64,000 bases of DNA from Mycobacterium sp. OAS707. GTDB lineage: Bacteria > Actinomycetota > Actinomycetes > Mycobacteriales > Mycobacteriaceae. Location: contig NZ_JADBDS010000005.1 in assembly GCF_014873705.1 (NCBI RefSeq), positions 248,001-312,000 of the forward strand, in the 5' to 3' direction. The notes under the pieces are model-generated. The model was not told the origin of the DNA and did no database searches. It was given only the letters and a program-made list of their open reading frames with translations. Positions 9,273-18,160 of this stretch are shown in pieces. How positions within the stretch are numbered: position 1 is the stretch's first letter; every line of letters starts with the position of its first letter. Position numbers and translations under genes: made by a program.

Positions 9273-9294
9273 AAGTCCCTCAAGCGGGACTTCT
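9273..9294. repeat. Perfect 8-bp-stem hairpin in the mce upstream region
   Basis: Arms GAAGTCCC (9273-9280) and GGGACTTC (9287-9294) with a six-base loop. No run of T follows on either strand, so it is not a classical intrinsic terminator; it may be a structured leader or a regulator site. Confidence 0.5.
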
Positions 9295-9444
9295 CGGTAG
9301 TCATCGCCCCGCTTGGTGACGTGGCGGTCACCCGGCGCGAGAGCTGGCGAGCCCGGCACCGGGAGCGCCGTCATGTGCGGGGTGGACAGGCAGGGCGAGT
9401 TAATAGCCGAATTGGAATAGTTGCTCCCGGCGCTTACCGATCGA

Positions 9445-9458
9445 ATTCACTTGTGAAT
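9445..9458. promoter_or_regulatory. 14-bp palindrome ATTCACTTGTGAAT
   Basis: Perfect palindrome with six-base arms and a two-base centre inside the AT-rich part of the gap before the mce operon, about 590 bp from yrbEA. Candidate protein-binding site; no regulator gene lies next to it. Confidence 0.35.
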
Positions 9459-10047
9459 CCTGAAAACGAGTTCCCATCCGAACGCGGTCTGAAATTAAGA
9501 CGGTCACGGTTTTTTATTGGCGTTTATCCGCTCCCTCAATATAGCGAATAGTGAATTGCTAGCAACCTTTGTGCGAATTTATACGTCCGAGAAGTTGATT
9601 TTTAGCTCGGTCGAATGATGCGCTGTTGGCAAAAGCTCGCACTGCCGGACTCGGCAAGCGCTGAGCAACTAGTGGTCCACGCCAAGACCCGCAGGCCAGT
9701 GCCCGACGGCAGCCTTCCAGCCTAGGCACCTGTACTTATGCTGTCGAAAACCTGGGATAGCACGTAACTAGAACGTGTGCATTAGCGAACGGTGTCCTCG
9801 GCATGGGGCGCCCCGTACGGGGTGGTCGTGTCGGTTTGTAGCAAAGCCAACTACTTCTACTGCGCTGACCCCGTGAGGTCATAACCGAATGTCTGAGAAT
9901 GTTGCTCGTTGAGAAAATTGTGGTGTACGGTTTCCCGGCAGTACTTGAGTTAAGTGGTTCAGGTACATGGAGAGTGTCCAGCATTCGGGGCCCCGAAGGG
10001 AATCAGCCGTACATGCGAATAAGCACTGAGCATCGGAGAAGTGGGTA

Positions 10048-10821
10048 GTGGTTACCACTGATGCTCTCGCGAAGCCGGTCCGCTCGGTCGGCGACTTCTT
10101 CGCGATGTCGTTGGACACCTTCGTCCAGATGTTCCGCCCCCCGTGGGCGTGGCGAGAGTTCCTCCTGCAAGCCTGGTTCGTCGCGCGGGTGTCGATGTTC
10201 CCGACGGTCATGCTGGCGATCCCGTTCACCGTCCTGACCGTGTTCACCATCAACGTCCTGCTCGTCGAGATCGGTGCCGCTGACTTCTCGGGCACCGGCG
10301 CCGCGCTTGGCGCGGTGACGCAGATCGGTCCGATCGTGACGGTGTTGGTGATCGCCGGCGCCGGCGCGACGGCGATGTGCGCCGACCTCGGAGCCCGAAC
10401 GATCCGCGAAGAGATCGACGCGCTGCGCGTGTTAGGCATCAACCCAGTGCAGGCGCTGGTGGTGCCGCGCGTACTTGCGGCGACGCTCGTCTCGCTGATG
10501 CTGACCGCCATCGTGACGATGGTCGGCATCATCGGCAGTTTCGTGTTCGCCGTGTACTTCCAAAACGTGACGCCTGGTGCATTCGCGGCCGGACTGACCC
10601 TGCTGGTCGGACCGACGGAAATCGTTATCAACCTGATCAAGGCGGCGATTTTCGGCTTGGCGGCCAGCCTGATCGCCTGTTACAAGGGTCTTTCCGTCGG
10701 CGGTGGCCCTCAAGGCGTCGGTGATGCGGTCAACGAAACCGTTGTCTACACCTTCATGGCGCTGTTCGTGATCAACGTGATCGCCACAGCCGTCGCGGTG
10801 AATGCGACCTTCGGCGCATGA
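10048..10821 (+). CDS. yrbEA: YrbEA, MlaE-type permease subunit of the Mce importer
   Basis: 257-residue integral membrane protein of the YrbE/MlaE family, half of the ABC-type permease that works with Mce proteins to import lipids. It has about five to six hydrophobic segments and the family signature REEIDALRVLGINP (about residues 119-132), which contacts the MceG/MlaF ATPase (not in this window). The start is GTG at 10048 after GGAGAAGTGGGTA. First gene of an eight-gene operon; its stop overlaps the next start (ATGA). Confidence 0.96.
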   Translation: MVTTDALAKPVRSVGDFFAMSLDTFVQMFRPPWAWREFLLQAWFVARVSMFPTVMLAIPFTVLTVFTINVLLVEIGAADFSGTGAALGAVTQIGPIVTVLVIAGAGATAMCADLGARTIREEIDALRVLGINPVQALVVPRVLAATLVSLMLTAIVTMVGIIGSFVFAVYFQNVTPGAFAAGLTLLVGPTEIVINLIKAAIFGLAASLIACYKGLSVGGGPQGVGDAVNETVVYTFMALFVINVIATAVAVNATFGA

Positions 10822-11672
10822 GCCAGGCGGCTACATACAGTCCACTGCCGAAGGTGGCGCGTACCCTGCGGTCGGGCTACTACGGGTGGAACCGGATCGG
10901 CGAGCAGACTCACTTCTACGTCCGCACTCTGCGGGGAACGTGGGATGTGGTCGTGCACTACCGAATCGAGCTGGTGCGCCTAATCGCGCAGATGAGCCTC
11001 GGCTCAGGCGCGTTGGCGATAATCGGCGGCACGATCGTGATCGTCGCCTTCTTGACGCTGTCTGCGGGTTCATTGATCGGCATCCAGGGTTACACCCAGT
11101 TGCAAGAAGTCGGCGTTGAGGCGCTGGGCGGGTTCATCTCGTCCTTCCTCAATGTCCGGCTCGTCGGACCGCTGGTCGCTGGAATCGGGTTGGCCGCGAC
11201 GATCGGAGCAGGGGCCACTGCACAACTGGGCGCGCAGCGAATCAGCGAAGAGATCGACGCGCTTGAGGTGATGGGCATCCGCTCGGTGGCCTACCTCGCG
11301 TCGACGCGTGTCATCGCGGGGGTGATCATCGTCATTCCGCTGTATTGCATCGCGGTGCTCGCGGCTTTCCTTGCGACCCGCGTCGCGACCACCGCCGTGT
11401 ACGGGCAGTCGACCGGCGTCTATGACCACTACTTCTACACTTTCCTCAATCCACTCGACCTCGTTTACTCGTTCCTGCAGGCGATTTCGATGGCGGTCGT
11501 GGTGATGCTGGTGCACACCTACTACGGCTACAACGCATCGGGCGGGCCTGCGGGTGTCGGTGAAGCGGTCGGCCGTGCCGTGCGCGCCTCACTGGTCGCC
11601 GCCGTGTTCGTCACGTTGTTCGTTTCACTGGCCATCTACGGCCAGTCCGGCAACTTCAACCTTTCGGGCTAG
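10818..11672 (+). CDS. yrbEB: YrbEB, second permease subunit of the Mce importer
   Basis: 284-residue partner of YrbEA with the same MlaE fold. After a hydrophilic N-terminal stretch of about 50 residues come several membrane segments and the signature SEEIDALEVMGIRSV. The ATG overlaps the yrbEA stop by four bases, and mceA follows after five bases, so all three are co-translated. Confidence 0.96.
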   Translation: MSQAATYSPLPKVARTLRSGYYGWNRIGEQTHFYVRTLRGTWDVVVHYRIELVRLIAQMSLGSGALAIIGGTIVIVAFLTLSAGSLIGIQGYTQLQEVGVEALGGFISSFLNVRLVGPLVAGIGLAATIGAGATAQLGAQRISEEIDALEVMGIRSVAYLASTRVIAGVIIVIPLYCIAVLAAFLATRVATTAVYGQSTGVYDHYFYTFLNPLDLVYSFLQAISMAVVVMLVHTYYGYNASGGPAGVGEAVGRAVRASLVAAVFVTLFVSLAIYGQSGNFNLSG

Positions 11673-11677
11673 CAGCA

Positions 11678-13228
11678 ATGGCGGAGGCGGGGCAGAAGAA
11701 GCGTGGGGGGGAGTCGCGAATCCCCCCCGCGGGATGGACTCTGATCCTCTTCGCCGCGATCACGCTGTTGATCGCGGTGACCTCCTTCATGTTCGCGGGG
11801 ACGTTCCGGTCATATGTTCCAGTCACTTTGACGTCGGATCGCACCGGCCTGGTGATGGAATCCGGGGCGAAGGTGAAGTTGCGTGGCGTAAAGGTCGGCG
11901 AGGTCAGGACGATCGAAGGCGGTGGACGGGGGGTCACGCTCAACCTGGAGATCGATCCGGACAAGGTGAAGTACATCCCGGCGAACGTCGGCGCCGAGAT
12001 CCGCGCCACCACGGCGTTTGGCGCGAAGTATGTGGACCTGCTCTATCCGAGCGATCCGAGCCCGAAACACCTTGCCGCCGGGCAGGTCATCCAATCGCGC
12101 AACGTCAGCACCGAAGTCAACACGGTGTTCGAGAACCTGACGAAATTGCTTCACCAGATCGACACGCCGAAGTTGAACGGTGCCCTCACGGCGCTCGCCG
12201 AGGGCCTGCGCGGTCAAGGGCAACGACTCGGTGTGGCGATCAGCGACGGCAATGACGTGCTCAAGGAGATCAACCCGCGCGCGGATACCATCCGGCGAGA
12301 CTGGCAGTCGCTCAAGGGTTTCAGTGACACCTACGGAGCCGCCGCGAAAGACATTCTCTCGGTACTGGACGCCGCCAGCACGACCAGCGTCACCATCACT
12401 GAAAACGCCAAACAACTCGACAGCCTGCTTCTGACCGTCAGCGGCTTTTCCCAGAGCGGCATTGACGTGCTCGGCCCCAGCAAGGACAACCTGGTCCACG
12501 CGGTCAATGTTCTGGAACCGACGACAGCCCTGCTTTTGAAGTACAACCCGGAGCTGACATGTGTGTTGCAGGGCGGCGCGAAGAATCTCGACGACTTCAT
12601 ACCGGTTACCGGCGGGACCAACGGCAAGTCGGTGATCCTGGACAGCACGCTGATGTTTGGCGACGATCCGTACAAGTACCCGGACAACCTTGCGATTTAC
12701 GGCGGCAAGGGCGGTCCCGGGGGAAAGCCCGGTTGTGGATCGCTGCCAGACGTCGCCAAAAACTGGCCGGTCCGCTATCTGGTGACGAACTCCGGTTGGG
12801 GAACCGGCAACGATATGCGGGTCAACCCCGGAATCGGATTCCCGGGGTACGCCAACTACTTCCCGACGACTCGCGGAGTGCCCGAGGCTCCGAGCATCCG
12901 GAACGGGAACGGGCCTGCGCCCGGCCCCATCCCGTACCCGGGCGCACCACCATACGGTGCGCAGCAGTACGCGCCCGATGGCACGCCGCTGTACCCGGGT
13001 CTGCCGCCTGCGCCGCCCCCTGGCGCGCCGCGCGACCCGAAGCCCGCGCCGGGCTCGGAGCCGTACGTGGTGCCGTTCCCCGCGCAGGTGCAGCCGACTC
13101 CGTTCCCGCACCCGTCGGCCCCACCGCCGCCGCCACCTCCGCTGGAGGGGCCGCCGCCACCACCGCTCGACGCTGAAGCGCCCGCGCCTCCACAGGCGCC
13201 GCTGCCCGCAGAGGAGCCGACACCGTGA
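11678..13228 (+). CDS. mceA: MceA, Mce-family lipid-transport protein with long Pro-rich tail
   Basis: 516 residues: one N-terminal membrane helix (about 24-43), a single Mce/MlaD domain (about 48-130, VTLTSDRTGLVMESGAKVKLRGVKVGEV in part), a long helical region and then a strongly proline-rich C-terminus from about residue 415 (runs such as APPPPPPPLEGPPPPP). Mce subunits form a hexameric tunnel across the periplasm. At 516 residues it is longer than the MceA proteins I know from M. tuberculosis, mainly because of this tail. The next start (GTG) overlaps its stop. Confidence 0.95.
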   Translation: MAEAGQKKRGGESRIPPAGWTLILFAAITLLIAVTSFMFAGTFRSYVPVTLTSDRTGLVMESGAKVKLRGVKVGEVRTIEGGGRGVTLNLEIDPDKVKYIPANVGAEIRATTAFGAKYVDLLYPSDPSPKHLAAGQVIQSRNVSTEVNTVFENLTKLLHQIDTPKLNGALTALAEGLRGQGQRLGVAISDGNDVLKEINPRADTIRRDWQSLKGFSDTYGAAAKDILSVLDAASTTSVTITENAKQLDSLLLTVSGFSQSGIDVLGPSKDNLVHAVNVLEPTTALLLKYNPELTCVLQGGAKNLDDFIPVTGGTNGKSVILDSTLMFGDDPYKYPDNLAIYGGKGGPGGKPGCGSLPDVAKNWPVRYLVTNSGWGTGNDMRVNPGIGFPGYANYFPTTRGVPEAPSIRNGNGPAPGPIPYPGAPPYGAQQYAPDGTPLYPGLPPAPPPGAPRDPKPAPGSEPYVVPFPAQVQPTPFPHPSAPPPPPPPLEGPPPPPLDAEAPAPPQAPLPAEEPTP

Positions 13229-14253
13229 GAGACAACTTGGGAGGCGCCATCTGGCGGCTTGTCCTATTCCTGATCGTGTGTAGCTTCGGCATATTTTCGA
13301 TGTTCGCGATCTTCGGACATCTTCGCTTCCAGTCGGAGAAGAGCTACAGGGCCGCCTTCACAAACGTGACGGGCCTCGAGCCCGATGACTACGTTCGCGT
13401 TGCCGGTGTCGAGGTTGGGAAGGTCAAATCGATTCGGATCCAGGATGATTCGACTGCACTAGTTGAGTTCTCGGCAGAGGACGCCCTTGTCATGACCGAA
13501 GGCACCCGTGCAGTGATCCGATATGACGACGTGATCGGTGGCCGGTATATGGCACTCGAGGACGGTGTCGGGGATACCAAGAAGCTCAATCCCGGCGACA
13601 CCATTCCGCTGACGCGTACGGCGCCTGCGTTGGACCTTGACGCACTGATCGGCGGGTTCAAGCCTCTTTTCCGGGCGCTCAATCCTGACCAGGTCAATGC
13701 CTTGTCCGGCCAGTTGATCGCCGCCTTCCAGGGTCAGGGCGCGACGATCGGATCGTTCCTTCGCACGACCGCGCAGTTGACCAACACGCTGGCGGATCGA
13801 GATCGGTTGCTCGGTGAGGTGATCCACAACCTCAACGTCGTCCTCAAATCATTCGCCGACCAGGGTGACCAGTTCGGCAAGGCGGTCACCTCGCTTGACC
13901 AACTGGTCGACGGCCTCGAAGGGCGAAAGCAGGACATCAGCAACTCGGTCGCCTACACCAACGCCGCCGCAGAAACCGTTGCGGACTTGCTGACCAAAGC
14001 AAGGCCGCCGCTGCAACGCGTCGTCGCCGAGACGGATCGAACCGCGGGACTTGTGCTGGGCGACAAGGATTACGTCGAGAACTTGATCGACACGCTGCCG
14101 GACGCGTACAAGGTGCTCAACAGGCAGGGTCTCTATGGCGACTACTTCAGCTTCTATTTGTGCGACGCCGTCTTGAAGCTGAACGGCAAAGGGGGACAAC
14201 CGGTCTATGTCAAGGTGGCGGGTCAGAGTACGGGGAGGTGTGCGCCCCGATGA
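13225..14253 (+). CDS. mceB: MceB, Mce-family protein
   Basis: 342 residues, within the usual length of MceB. A membrane anchor at about residues 11-30 (LVLFLIVCSFGIFSMFAIFG region) is followed by the Mce domain (AAFTNVTGLEPDDYVRVAGV) and a helical domain with repeated heptad-like leucines. The C-terminus has the two cysteines (YLCDAVL and GRCAPR) common to MceB proteins. GTG start overlapping the mceA stop; mceC begins in its own stop (ATGA). Confidence 0.95.
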   Translation: MRDNLGGAIWRLVLFLIVCSFGIFSMFAIFGHLRFQSEKSYRAAFTNVTGLEPDDYVRVAGVEVGKVKSIRIQDDSTALVEFSAEDALVMTEGTRAVIRYDDVIGGRYMALEDGVGDTKKLNPGDTIPLTRTAPALDLDALIGGFKPLFRALNPDQVNALSGQLIAAFQGQGATIGSFLRTTAQLTNTLADRDRLLGEVIHNLNVVLKSFADQGDQFGKAVTSLDQLVDGLEGRKQDISNSVAYTNAAAETVADLLTKARPPLQRVVAETDRTAGLVLGDKDYVENLIDTLPDAYKVLNRQGLYGDYFSFYLCDAVLKLNGKGGQPVYVKVAGQSTGRCAPR

Positions 14254-15638
14254 AAACCTTCTCTGAGCGCAATCCGCTCGTCGTTGGCGGCGTGGGTGTC
14301 GGCGTTGTGCTCGCTGTGACGGTTGGCGCCCTCAATTACGACAAGTTGCCGTTTCTGGACCAGGAAAAGACGTACTCGGCCTACTTCGCGGAGGCCGGTG
14401 GCCTGATTTCCGGAGCGCCGGTTCAGGTCTCTGGCCTACGGGTTGGCAAAGTCGACAGTATCGAACTTGACGGAGCCCGGGTGTTGGTGACCTTCAATGT
14501 CGCCAAGGACATTCGGCTCGGCGATCGCACTGAGGCGGCTGTCAAGACCAAGAGCCTGCTGGGCGCCAAGATCATCGAGGTGACTCCGCGTGGTGACGGC
14601 AGTCAGGCGGGTCCCATCCCGATCGAACGAACCCGTCCGGCATACCAGTTGCCCGACGCACTCGGCGAGGTGACCAAGGCCATCAGCGGATTGAACACCA
14701 ACCAGCTCTCCGAATCCCTTGCAGTGTTGGCGGATACGTTCGCCGATACCCCGCCCGACTTGAAGGTCGCCGTCGAAGGCATTGCCCGATTCTCGGAAAC
14801 GCTGGACAAGCGCGATGCTGCGTTGCGAGACCTTCTCACTGACGCGAACAAGGCCACGAAGGTGTTGTCGGAGCGCAGCGACCAGGTAGTCGATCTGGTG
14901 GTCAAGACGAATTCGTTGCTGGCCCAGCTGAACACGCAGAGTACTGCCCTGGGCGCGCTCTCGAACAACATCGCTGCGGTCGCGCGACAGATCAAGGGGT
15001 TTATCGGTGAGAACCGGTCCACATTGAAACCCGCGCTGGAGAAGCTCAACGGCGTGCTCAAGATTGTCAACGATCGCAAGGACAAGGTGGATACGTCGCT
15101 CGTCGGCCTCAACCGTTACGCCGCCGGCCTTGGCGAATCGGTAGGATCCGGTCCCTTCTTCAAGGCCTACGTCGGGAATCTACTTCCCGGCCAGTTCTTG
15201 CAACCTTTCATCGATGCGGCCTTCTCCGACCTTGGTCTGGATCCGCACACACTTCCGCCATCCCAGATCAGCGACCCGCAACTCGGCCAGCCCGGTACGC
15301 CGGCGCTGCCGATCCCCTTCCCGAGGACTGGCCAGGGCGGCGAACCACGGATGACCCTTCCTGATGCGATCACCGGCAACCCCGGTGATCAAGGTTGTGG
15401 TCCGCCCGGCGTGCCATTGCCAGGGCCTACCGGTTGTTACCCCTACCGGGAACCGCCGTCCGCGCCCGCACCAGGTGGGCCACCACCGGGACCGCCCGCG
15501 CAGTCACCGCCGAACATGCAGTCGACGGACACGCCGCCAATGCCCACCCTGCTGCCTGCTCCTGGTCAACAGCCGCCGGTGACCGAACATGCCGCGCCGC
15601 CACCGGCGTTTGTCCCACCGGAAGGCGGGCAGCGATGA
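14250..15638 (+). CDS. mceC: MceC, Mce-family protein with Pro-rich tail
   Basis: 462 residues from the ATG at 14250, which overlaps the mceB stop; an open frame extends 30 codons further upstream but inside mceB. N-terminal hydrophobic helix (VVGGVGVGVVLAVTVGAL), Mce domain (AYFAEAGGLISGAPVQVSGL), coiled helical region, and a proline/glycine-rich C-terminal 100 residues. Structural subunit of the hexameric lipid tunnel. Confidence 0.95.
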   Translation: MKTFSERNPLVVGGVGVGVVLAVTVGALNYDKLPFLDQEKTYSAYFAEAGGLISGAPVQVSGLRVGKVDSIELDGARVLVTFNVAKDIRLGDRTEAAVKTKSLLGAKIIEVTPRGDGSQAGPIPIERTRPAYQLPDALGEVTKAISGLNTNQLSESLAVLADTFADTPPDLKVAVEGIARFSETLDKRDAALRDLLTDANKATKVLSERSDQVVDLVVKTNSLLAQLNTQSTALGALSNNIAAVARQIKGFIGENRSTLKPALEKLNGVLKIVNDRKDKVDTSLVGLNRYAAGLGESVGSGPFFKAYVGNLLPGQFLQPFIDAAFSDLGLDPHTLPPSQISDPQLGQPGTPALPIPFPRTGQGGEPRMTLPDAITGNPGDQGCGPPGVPLPGPTGCYPYREPPSAPAPGGPPPGPPAQSPPNMQSTDTPPMPTLLPAPGQQPPVTEHAAPPPAFVPPEGGQR

Positions 15639-17026
15639 AGCGGCGCATCGCCCTGGCCGCCGGCTTGGTGGTCATGCTGGTTGCAGGCATCCTGCTCGTA
15701 AGCGGTACTGGCCCAACCGCCAAACGCACTCGCATCACTGCGTATTTCGCCAACACGAACGGATTGTTCGTGGGCGACGCTGTGTGGATTTTGGGCGTAC
15801 CGGTCGGCAAGATCGAGACGATCGAGCCGCAGCCTGAGCGCGCCAAGGTGACGTTGTTCGTCGACGACAAATACAAGGTGCCAGCCAACGCCAATGCCGT
15901 GATCCTCTCGCCCCAGCTCGTGCCGGTGCGGGCCATCCAGCTGACACCGGCCTATACCGGCGGACCGGTGCTCGCCGACAACGCGGTGATACCCCAAGAG
16001 CGCACGGCGGTACCGGTCGAGTTCGACGACTTACGTAAGCAGCTCGAAAGGCTCGCGGCGACATTACAGCCGACTCAGCCCGGCGGTGTCAGCACTCTTG
16101 GAGCGTTCATCGATACCGCGGCTGACAACCTGCGCGGTGAAGGTGTCAACATCCGGGACACCGTCATCAAGCTGTCGCAGGCGTTTTCGGCGCTCGGCGA
16201 CAAGAGCACCGACCTGTTCAGCACCTTCAAGAACCTCTCGATCCTGGTGTCGGCTCTACAGGACAGCAAGGACCTGCTGCGCCAGCTCAACGTGAACCTC
16301 GCCGGTGTGACCAGTGTGCTCGCCGACGATCCCGACGAGGTGGGCAACGCCGTAACCGCCATCCACGACGTCGTCGGCGATGTCCAGAGCTTCCTGGCTG
16401 ACAATCGCGAAACCCTCGGCACGACAACGGATCAGCTTGCGGCCACGACGCAGTTGCTGGTCGATAATATTCCGCAGATCAAGGAAGCTCTACACGTGGC
16501 CCCGAACTCTTTTCAGAACTTCCTGAACATCTACCAGCCGGCCCAGGGCACGCTGAGCGGCACCTTGGCTGTCAACAACTTCGCGAATCCGCTCCAATTC
16601 ATTTGTGGCGCAATCCAGGCGGCCTCGCGGTTGGGCGCGGAGCAATCGGCGAAGCTATGTGTGCAATATCTCGCTCCGATCTTCAAGAACCGGCAATTCA
16701 ACTTCCCTCCGCTTGGCGAGAACCTCTTCGTCGGTGCTCAGGCGCGGCCGAACGAGATCACCTACAGCGAGGATTGGCTGCGGCCCGACTACGTTCCACC
16801 TCCGGCCGGCAGCGAAGGAACGCCGCACGGGCCGCTGCCGCCCGCCGGTAGCGTCTTCACGAACTTTGGTGAGCCGGCGGCAAATCCTCCGGGGAACCCG
16901 CCGTTCGTTCCGAGTACGCCACCGCCACCTGCAGGTCCGGTGGATCAATCGACGTCCGGCGCCGTCGTGACAAATCCAGCTGATGGGCTTACCGGAATGA
17001 TGGTTCCCTCAGGAGCCGGTTCATGA
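15635..17026 (+). CDS. mceD: MceD, Mce-family protein
   Basis: 463 residues from the ATG at 15635 (ATGA overlap with mceC). Signal-anchor helix (IALAAGLVVMLVAGILLVSG, residues 4-23), Mce domain (ITAYFANTNGLFVGDAVWIL), a long helical part with LAAT/LLVDN repeats, and a Pro-rich last 80 residues. mceE begins four bases before its end. Confidence 0.95.
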   Translation: MKRRIALAAGLVVMLVAGILLVSGTGPTAKRTRITAYFANTNGLFVGDAVWILGVPVGKIETIEPQPERAKVTLFVDDKYKVPANANAVILSPQLVPVRAIQLTPAYTGGPVLADNAVIPQERTAVPVEFDDLRKQLERLAATLQPTQPGGVSTLGAFIDTAADNLRGEGVNIRDTVIKLSQAFSALGDKSTDLFSTFKNLSILVSALQDSKDLLRQLNVNLAGVTSVLADDPDEVGNAVTAIHDVVGDVQSFLADNRETLGTTTDQLAATTQLLVDNIPQIKEALHVAPNSFQNFLNIYQPAQGTLSGTLAVNNFANPLQFICGAIQAASRLGAEQSAKLCVQYLAPIFKNRQFNFPPLGENLFVGAQARPNEITYSEDWLRPDYVPPPAGSEGTPHGPLPPAGSVFTNFGEPAANPPGNPPFVPSTPPPPAGPVDQSTSGAVVTNPADGLTGMMVPSGAGS

Positions 17027-18159
17027 TGCGGCATAAGCGTCTTGGTGCCGCCTGCCTGGCCATGCTGGCTGTGCTAATTCTGTCAGGCTGCAGTGAATGG
17101 CGCGGTGCGAACTCTCTGCCGCTGCCGGGCACCGAGGGGACCGGCTCGGATTCCTACACCATTCAGGCTCAGCTTCCTGACGTCGACAACATCGAACGGA
17201 ACTCCCGTGTGCGTGTTGGCGACGTCAACGTCGGTACTGTGACGAAGATCGAACGCCAAGGTTGGCATGCGCTGCTGACGATGAAGATCAACGGTGACGT
17301 CAGCCTGCCCGCCAACGCGACTGCGGCGGTCGGTCAAACGAGCCTGCTCGGATCGCTGCACGTCGAACTCGCGCCGCCAACTGGTGTACCACCCGAGGGG
17401 AAGCTGAAGGACGGGTCGCTGATTCAGCTGGCGGCAGGCTCGTTCTATCCCAGCACCGAGCAGGCGCTGGCATCGGTCTCGCTGTTGCTCAACGGCGGTG
17501 GCATCGCGCAAATACAGGAAATTACCCACGAACTCAGTACCGCGTTCCGCGGTCGCGAAGCCGACCTCAGAAGTCTGATTGGTGAGCTGGACAAGTTCGT
17601 CGCATATCTCGACGACCAGACCGGCGACATCATCGCGGCCACCGACAGCCTGAATAGTCTGGCAGGCCAGGTCGCAGAACAAAAACCGGTCGTGGACAAG
17701 GCACTCAAAACCCTTCCGCAGGCGCTCGACGTGCTCAAGAACGAGCGCGACACGCTTGCCGACGCTCTGGACCAGTTAGGTAAATTCGCCGCACTGACTG
17801 CCGACGCGACGAACCAAAGCAAGGAAAATCTCGTCAACAATCTGCGGAACATTGCACCGGTGCTGAAGTCGCTCGCCGACGCGGGGCCGGCGCTGACCCG
17901 CTCGCTGGATTTCTACTCGACGTTCCCGTTCCCCAAACCGACGCTGACCAAGTGGATCCGCGGGGACTTCGCGAATCTCACCGCGATAATTGACCTCACG
18001 CTAAGCCGCCTCGACGCGTCGTTCTTCACCGGCACCCGCTTCGAAGGTGAGCTCACCGAACTCGAACTCCAGTGGGGTCGCACCATCGGCCAGATGCCAA
18101 GTCCGTACACCTCGCGCAACCCACTCATCGCGCCATACCACTTCGATCAGGGGCCGTGA
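17023..18159 (+). CDS. mceE: MceE, Mce-family lipoprotein
   Basis: 378-residue lipoprotein (LprK/LprN type). The lipobox LSGC places the acylated cysteine at residue 23 after a hydrophobic signal. The Mce domain (IQAQLPDVDNIERNSRVRVG) and helical region follow. MceE is the only lipid-anchored subunit in Mce operons, which fixes the gene order. The start is in an ATGATG run overlapping the mceD stop; the first ATG gives the four-base overlap. Confidence 0.95.
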   Translation: MMRHKRLGAACLAMLAVLILSGCSEWRGANSLPLPGTEGTGSDSYTIQAQLPDVDNIERNSRVRVGDVNVGTVTKIERQGWHALLTMKINGDVSLPANATAAVGQTSLLGSLHVELAPPTGVPPEGKLKDGSLIQLAAGSFYPSTEQALASVSLLLNGGGIAQIQEITHELSTAFRGREADLRSLIGELDKFVAYLDDQTGDIIAATDSLNSLAGQVAEQKPVVDKALKTLPQALDVLKNERDTLADALDQLGKFAALTADATNQSKENLVNNLRNIAPVLKSLADAGPALTRSLDFYSTFPFPKPTLTKWIRGDFANLTAIIDLTLSRLDASFFTGTRFEGELTELELQWGRTIGQMPSPYTSRNPLIAPYHFDQGP

Positions 18160-18160
18160 C

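Larger units (their letters stand above)
8881..10047. other. 1.17-kb gene-free region upstream of the mce operon
   Basis: No frame here has coding character; short open frames lack ribosome sites and codon bias. The stretch about 9400-9620 is clearly richer in A+T than its surroundings. Features seen are a perfect hairpin (GAAGTCCC, loop of six, GGGACTTC at 9273-9294), a hairpin CGTGC-TTC-GCACG near 8919-8931, and a 14-bp palindrome ATTCACTTGTGAAT at 9445-9458. The last 300 bases must contain the promoter of the yrbE-mce operon. An untranslated RNA is possible but not shown. Confidence 0.6.

Noticed and set aside
9321..9551. 76-codon frame in the gene-free region before mce
   Set aside because: No ribosome site, no codon bias and an AT-rich context; more likely regulatory DNA.
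11810..13111. 433-codon open frame antisense to mceA
   Set aside because: Shadow frame of a clear Mce gene; low-complexity Arg-rich translation.
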